Assembly (NCBI RefSeq): GCF_949987535.1
Contig: NC_080064.1
Location: 131,282,708-131,346,707, forward strand
Direction of reading: 5' to 3'
Length of the DNA stretch: 64,000 nt
Source: Balaenoptera acutorostrata
Lineage: Eukaryota; Chordata; Mammalia; Artiodactyla; Balaenopteridae
Position 1 is the first letter of the stretch. Each line of letters opens with the position of its first letter. The position numbers and the translations under genes were made by a program. The notes beneath the pieces were generated by a model. It saw only the letters and a program-made list of their open reading frames with translations, had not been told where the DNA came from and ran no database searches. Shown piece after piece: positions 59,381 to 64,000 of this stretch.

Positions 59381-60194
59381 TACCTCATCTCACGAGTGGT
59401 ACAAATCTTTTAAATTGTGTCAGGTCTAATACTGGATTAAAATATTGAAACAAAATGACAGGTCCAAAATTTCTGGTTATATTCTTTCCTGCTATGGAAT
59501 GATTTTTTTTTTTTTATAACAAAGAAGAGGGTTTTGTTTGAAAGAGTCAGTCTGATTTGGTTGTTTGGAATTGGAAATTCATTGTTCCAGATGCAATGTT
59601 ATAAGTGGTGATTAGGGTCCCAGGAAGCCTCCAACAGACTAGTAAAAGTATGGTATAGACGAACAGTAGTGATGATGGAGGCATCCAGAGGGTTGTGTCC
59701 TGGAAGGAAGTGTCTCAGGGGCTCAACAGTGAGGAGGAAAGGGATGACTTCCCCTCTTTACTGGTATAAGACCAGTGCTGGGAAAAATTTAGAACTGGAT
59801 GAATTTTATCTCTGGCAGCCTTCTTTAGCACCTACCCCCTGACTACCAACGTATGCATTCAGCCCTTCTCTCCTGGTGCTCTCATGTCGTTTATGGTGTG
59901 GTCTCTTTGCCCGGTTTCTTTAAGAATGCCACTGAGGTTTTGGTGCCTCGACCATCCTTCTCACCCCTCTTCTTTCTTAGTTCCCAGTGATAAAGATAAA
60001 CACACAGAACAGTAGTTTAATGGGAAATGATATACTGAATTTTCATCATCTGGACCAACACTCAATAAACCCCGGGCAGCCCAAGGCCCCATCTTCTGAG
60101 ATTTGCTGATGAAACCAAGTTGGAGGCCTAAGTTTAAGTCTGTCACGATTGTGGAACAGACTCCCATTGCACTGTCTTTTCTGTTCCTCTCACT
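59381..60194 (+). other. PRRX1: PRRX1 intron 1, no feature recognised
   Basis: Unique sequence with no repeat that I can name. Confidence 0.45.
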
Positions 60195-60860
60195 CATTTT
60201 CTCATGTTTGACAACTATGTTTTGAGTACCTGCTGTGTGCCAGTCACTATCCTAGGTTTTGGGGATGAAGCAGTGAAAAAGAAAAATTGTTTCTTCTCAT
60301 AAACCTTACATTCTCCAGGGAAAGAAAGGTGATAAACCTGTACATAAACGAACAACTAGATAAATGATTCAATTACACATGATGCTAAGTCCTATAAAGG
60401 AAATGAACAGGATTATATGAGCAAGGATATAATGAAAAGAAGGAGCTAACCGTGAGGAGATGGGAGTAAAGAGCCTCTCAGGCAGTGGGAATGAACAACA
60501 AGTGCAAAGGCCCTGTGGCAGGTACAAACTTGATAGGTCCAAGGAACAGAAAGAAGGTCAGTGTGACTGGAAAATAACAAGTGATAGGAGTTTGGCAGAT
60601 GAGATCACAGACATAGGTAGGGGCCAGGTGATAGTGACCTTGTCGGTCACAGTGAGGAGCTGGGCTTATATTCTACGTGTGATGGCAGTGGGAAGCCAGT
60701 GGAGAGATTTAAGCTGGGGAGTTTTGTAATCTGACTGATGAATTTAAAAGAACAGTATGACTGCTATATGGAAAATAGATATTAGAGGGGAAAGGAGAAG
60801 CAATTAGGAGGTTATTGCAACAGGCCAGGTCGGGGACGATGGTGTTTTGAACCAGCTGTA
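60195..60860 (-). mobile_element. L2 LINE, antisense, long 3' portion
   Basis: Continuous antisense L2: 'GAGTACCTGCTGTGTGCCAG', 'ACAAGTGCAAAGGCCCTGTG', 'GGAACAGAAAGAAGGTCAGT', 'TGGCAGTGGGAAGCCAGTGG' and 'TAGGAGGTTATTGCAACAGG' occur in the expected order. The 89-codon plus frame at 60460-60729 is inside it and is not a gene. Confidence 0.88.
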
Positions 60861-61449
60861 TGGATGAAAAGCTGAGCATCGGTGGCAGGCACCCAGACTG
60901 TGCTTACTATAGGGGCCTAGGAGGCTGATGGGAGCCATCTGGCTTAGTAGATAAAAGAGGCCTTGCCTGGAGGACTGACTCCAGGTGCTTACTTTTCTTA
61001 GCCTCATTTTTTCTGTATTTCCTTACCCAGGTTTTCTCTCAAACTTGCAAGCCTTTTCTCAGGGAGCTCCCTGGAATCAGTTGACAAAGAAGAGGGAGTG
61101 GTTGGGTGCAGTGCAGTGTGAAATGTGGGCAATTTTTTTCTCGAGTTTGTGATTTGAAAAGTTTGAGCCTGTAATTTTCCCAGAAAGGAAGGATTCTGTT
61201 TTAAGTTTAAGTTCAAAAGCAGCCTCTTTGTAATTTAACAAAACATCAGAAGGTAGTATTACTAACGACCGCAATTCAGATACGTGATAACTGAAATGCC
61301 TTGAGACGTTATTTGTTATTTCCTAGGTTGGAGCTCCTCCCCTTTAGTGTGTGTGTATTAATGCAGTCAAAGGTCAGAAGTCAGTGAGGTCTTTTCTCCA
61401 AACAATGAAATAGTACGCAGAGTTCAGATGAGCTCAGATCAGAACATTT
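60861..61449 (+). other. PRRX1: PRRX1 intron 1, no feature recognised
   Basis: Unique sequence. The overlapping minus frames at 61004-61274 lack motifs. Confidence 0.45.
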
Positions 61450-61545
61450 TACCTACCACTGGTCATCCAGCTAACAAGTATTTATTGTGTTCGGCACCCT
61501 GTCAAGCACTTTGGAGGATACTGAAGATGCATATGACATGGGCTT
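61450..61545 (-). mobile_element. L2-like fragment, antisense
   Basis: 'CTAACAAGTATTTATTGTGT' then 'GTCAAGCACTTTGGAGGATA' resemble the antisense L2 3' terminus. Short. Confidence 0.5.
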
Positions 61546-61940
61546 TTGCCAAAAAAAAGCCAATCACCTGATTGGCGAGATGAATCTAATACTGGCCCTC
61601 ACATAGCTCACCTTCAGTGTAATTTTAACATGTCCAATCCTGAGATCACCCATCCTCCATACCTTTTCCTCCTCTTTTCCCCATCACTCAAGGGTACCTC
61701 AGGCTACCAGGTGGACCCAGCTCAAACTTTCAACAGCAACTGCAACTCCTTCCTGTCTTCTGTTCTACATGCCTGTTTCTCCGGGCAGACATTTTGTCTC
61801 ACAGGAGCTTGATCAGATCTTCCCTTATAGTTCTTTACAGATGGAATTTTCTATGACCTGGAAGTGATTCTAAACTGGAGGAAGAATTTCAAATATGTAA
61901 GAAACCACTAGTTGGAAAGAAGAAACTTTGAATAGATACA
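61546..61940 (+). other. PRRX1: PRRX1 intron 1, no feature recognised
   Basis: The 88-codon plus frame at 61546-61812 has no domain or splice support. Confidence 0.45.
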
Positions 61941-61951
61941 TCTTGCTTTTA

Positions 61952-62242
61952 TTTATTTTTTATTTTTTAACATTTTTATTGGAGTATAGTTGATTTACAA
62001 TGTTGTGTTAGTTTCAGATGTACAGCAAAGTGAATCAGTTATACGTATATCTACTCTTTTGTAGATTCTTTTCCCATATAGGCCATTACAGAGTGTTGAG
62101 CAGAGTTCCCTGTGCTATACAGTAGGTCCTTATTAGTTATCTATTTTATATATAGTAAGGTGTATATGTCAATCCTAATCTTCCAATTTATCCTCTCCCC
62201 CCCTTACCCCCTGGTAACCACAAATAAGTTTTCAACATCTCC
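61952..62242 (-). mobile_element. 5'-truncated L1 3' end, antisense
   Basis: 291 bases beginning with a T-rich tail and 'TATTGGAGTATAGTTGATTT', flanked by an exact 11-base target-site duplication TCTTGCTTTTA at 61941-61951 and 62243-62253. Same L1 3' family as the copies at 3142-3298 and 18241-20395. Confidence 0.93.
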
Positions 62243-62253
62243 TCTTGCTTTTA

Positions 62254-63059
62254 AAGAATATTTTGAACCTCCAGTACTTTAAGCATCGTGCAGCTTATAG
62301 TACCATGAGAGTTAAGAAATGCCTCATTATCTCATTTTCCTCAGCATTCTAAACCTTCTAACACTTCTCATGATTTTCAAGTTATTTGGCAAATGATGTT
62401 ATAGTCAGCATAAATGTACAAGTATGCAATCAATTAAACAGACCACACAGAAAAGTTCAGTAGTTGGAAAGAAAAACTGGACTTCATATAAACTGAACCT
62501 TGGAACAAGCTGACAGTCCCCTAACTTTGAGACTAGAATTCAGAGACGGTTTATTAATTTCTTAACACAGGGAATCTAGACAATATTTTTCCTGAGGCTG
62601 GAATATTGGCTTTGCAACAGGGCTTATTTGAGGTTTTATTAGGCTTCTCACTTCTTCTGAGCTTCCACTAATGTCTTTATTAATGATCTGAAAAAAGGAG
62701 CAGAGGAAATTGGGTCAGGATAAATCATTTTACACCAGTGGTGGCTGGAACCAGCCCTGCACATCTCCTGATGCAGGGGGGACACAGAGGACAGTGTGAG
62801 GTGGGGAAGCCCTGCAGCCTGACAAGGCCGGCCATAGTCAGCTCAGACCTGGGAAGGCTGGTCAAAGGGTAATTCAAGTCCTGACTAGTGGCTGACTAGG
62901 GAACAACTCAGCAGTTCTCAGATGGCTGATTCCAAGCCAGAGGATTTATGGAGGCAATCTGCAAGACACAGTTAGAGGGAAGATGATTTGGGAATTACAG
63001 TGCTTTCATCCAGACTAGGAAGTTTAAAAAATATTTGTTTTGGTAGGTGAAGCATAGAA
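62254..63059 (+). other. PRRX1: PRRX1 intron 1, no feature recognised
   Basis: Unique sequence with no nameable repeat. Confidence 0.45.
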
Positions 63060-63180
63060 GAATTTGGAATTTGAAATCAGAACATCTAGATTTCAGTCCT
63101 GCCTATGTGTGCCACTCTTGGCCTCTATTACCCATCTGTAAAATGGAATGATAATGCATGCTTGATTTGTCTTTTTTTGT
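63060..63180 (+). mobile_element. MIR-like fragment
   Basis: 'CTAGATTTCAGTCCTGCCTA', 'GGCCTCTATTACCCATCTG' and 'TAAAATGGAATGATAATGC' follow the sense MIR order. Confidence 0.6.
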
Positions 63181-63239
63181 TTTGTTTTTTTTTAATGGAG
63201 TCTTGAAGGGGGCACAACATGGAAGAAAAGATGTATATG

Positions 63240-63295
63240 AGAAGAAACTAACACAACATTGTAAATGAACTATACCCTAATAAAAATTAAAAGAA
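63240..63295 (+). mobile_element. Very short (56-base) L1 3' end insertion
   Basis: Contains only the last bases of an L1 ('AACACAACATTGTAAATGAA', 'CTATACCCTAATAAAAATTA') and is flanked by 'AAAAGATGTATRTG' at 63226-63239 and 63296-63309, a 14-base duplication with one mismatch. Confidence 0.85.
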
Positions 63296-63309
63296 AAAAG
63301 ATGTATGTG

Positions 63310-64000
63310 GTTTGAGGTCTGATCAACACTACTATAAAACTCTAGTATAACAGAAGGGTAGCAAACTGCTAGGGAATCAGACGGTGGGTTTTTCAAACTA
63401 GCAGCGTTACATGAGGAAAGGCTTCCTGGAAAAGGCAGCATTTGAACGGGACTTGGTGTAGCAGAATTTTTTTACAAGTTGGAACACTGTGAGTTAAGAA
63501 CAATATAAACACTAAGCAAACAAATTTCAAATGGACATGTATCTGTTCAATCCCACAAAGACACTTGCAAGCAGAAGGGTGAGGCCTGTGAATTTCCTTG
63601 GCAGTAGCTGTCATTGCTTCACTCTGTTATAGTTAAAAATATAGACCCTCCGCCTCCAGGCTGTCAATCTAGGCACCTTTCACCAGCATTAAACTCACTT
63701 AAAAATGATTTGAAACAACATTACATTAAAAAAAAAAAAAAAGCCTGGTAGAGTTTTAGTCAAGGGTACAAAAAACAAGTTGCTGTTTGTGTTCCAGATA
63801 TTTTTTAAAAAATATGGTCTGGTGAGTGGAGAATGGCAGCTTGGAAAAAATGCTGGCTTTTAGAGGGCCAGAAAACCTAAGAGGGCAAAAGCGGGCAGCT
63901 CTGCATTTTATAACCCAGCTTTTCTTTAAAAGGAGCTATTGGAGACCGTGGAAAGGGGGGAAGGAGAGAAGTGGGGAAGAGAACTCACTCAAATAATCCC
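63310..64000 (+). other. PRRX1: PRRX1 intron 1, no feature recognised
   Basis: Unique sequence apart from an A-run at about 63726-63742 with no SINE body. The 73-codon minus frame at 63393-63614 has no motif. The intron continues beyond the window. Confidence 0.5.

Noticed and set aside
42405..64000. PRRX1 homeodomain exon (exon 2)
   Set aside because: I searched the translations for the homeodomain and the 'WFQNRRAK' motif and did not find them. The rest of the window is intron 1.
1..64000. CRISPR array, operon, phage or other prokaryotic system
   Set aside because: The sequence is mammalian, with introns, LINEs and SINEs; no spaced direct repeats of CRISPR type or gene clusters are present.

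Overview
The window is non-coding-rich mammalian DNA holding the start of one protein-coding gene, the paired-related homeobox transcription factor PRRX1, on the + strand. The gene is recognised from the translated N-terminus (ATG at 42157, beginning MTSSYGHVLERQPALGGRLD), which ends at a clean splice donor after base 42397. About 42 kb of upstream sequence and the first 21.6 kb of intron 1 make up the rest. The homeodomain exon is not in the window.

The repeats point to a cetacean (whale, dolphin or porpoise). Six tRNA-derived SINEs of the CHR-1/CHR-2 type ('GGGCTTCCCTGGTGGC...') are present, several with intact target-site duplications. I see no ruminant BovB/Bov-A, no pig PRE-1 and no primate Alu. 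CHR-type SINEs also occur in hippos and ruminants, so cetacean is the best reading and not a proof.

Layout. 1-20.4 kb: repeat-rich intergenic DNA with antisense L1M/HAL1-type LINE remnants, nested SINEs, L2/MIR debris and a 5'-truncated + strand L1 at about 18.24-20.40 kb. 20.4-36 kb: a MaLR-type LTR, an antisense L2 block with a local duplication, and a long antisense L1M at about 29.0-33.5 kb. 36-51 kb: a nearly transposon-free domain with several CpG-rich blocks, centred on PRRX1 exon 1. 51-64 kb: intron 1 with L2, MIR, MER5A-like, one SINE and short L1 3' ends.

The most interesting structure is the 5' leader of PRRX1. It has no ATG for 578 bases upstream of the start codon. It contains a 103-base, almost pure pyrimidine tract followed by a CACAG that resembles a 3' splice site, and a G-quadruplex motif ending 16 bases before the ATG. 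I found no operon, CRISPR array, intact mobile-element gene or evidence of a new molecular system. Nearly all other open reading frames are chance frames in LINEs, SINEs or CpG-rich DNA.
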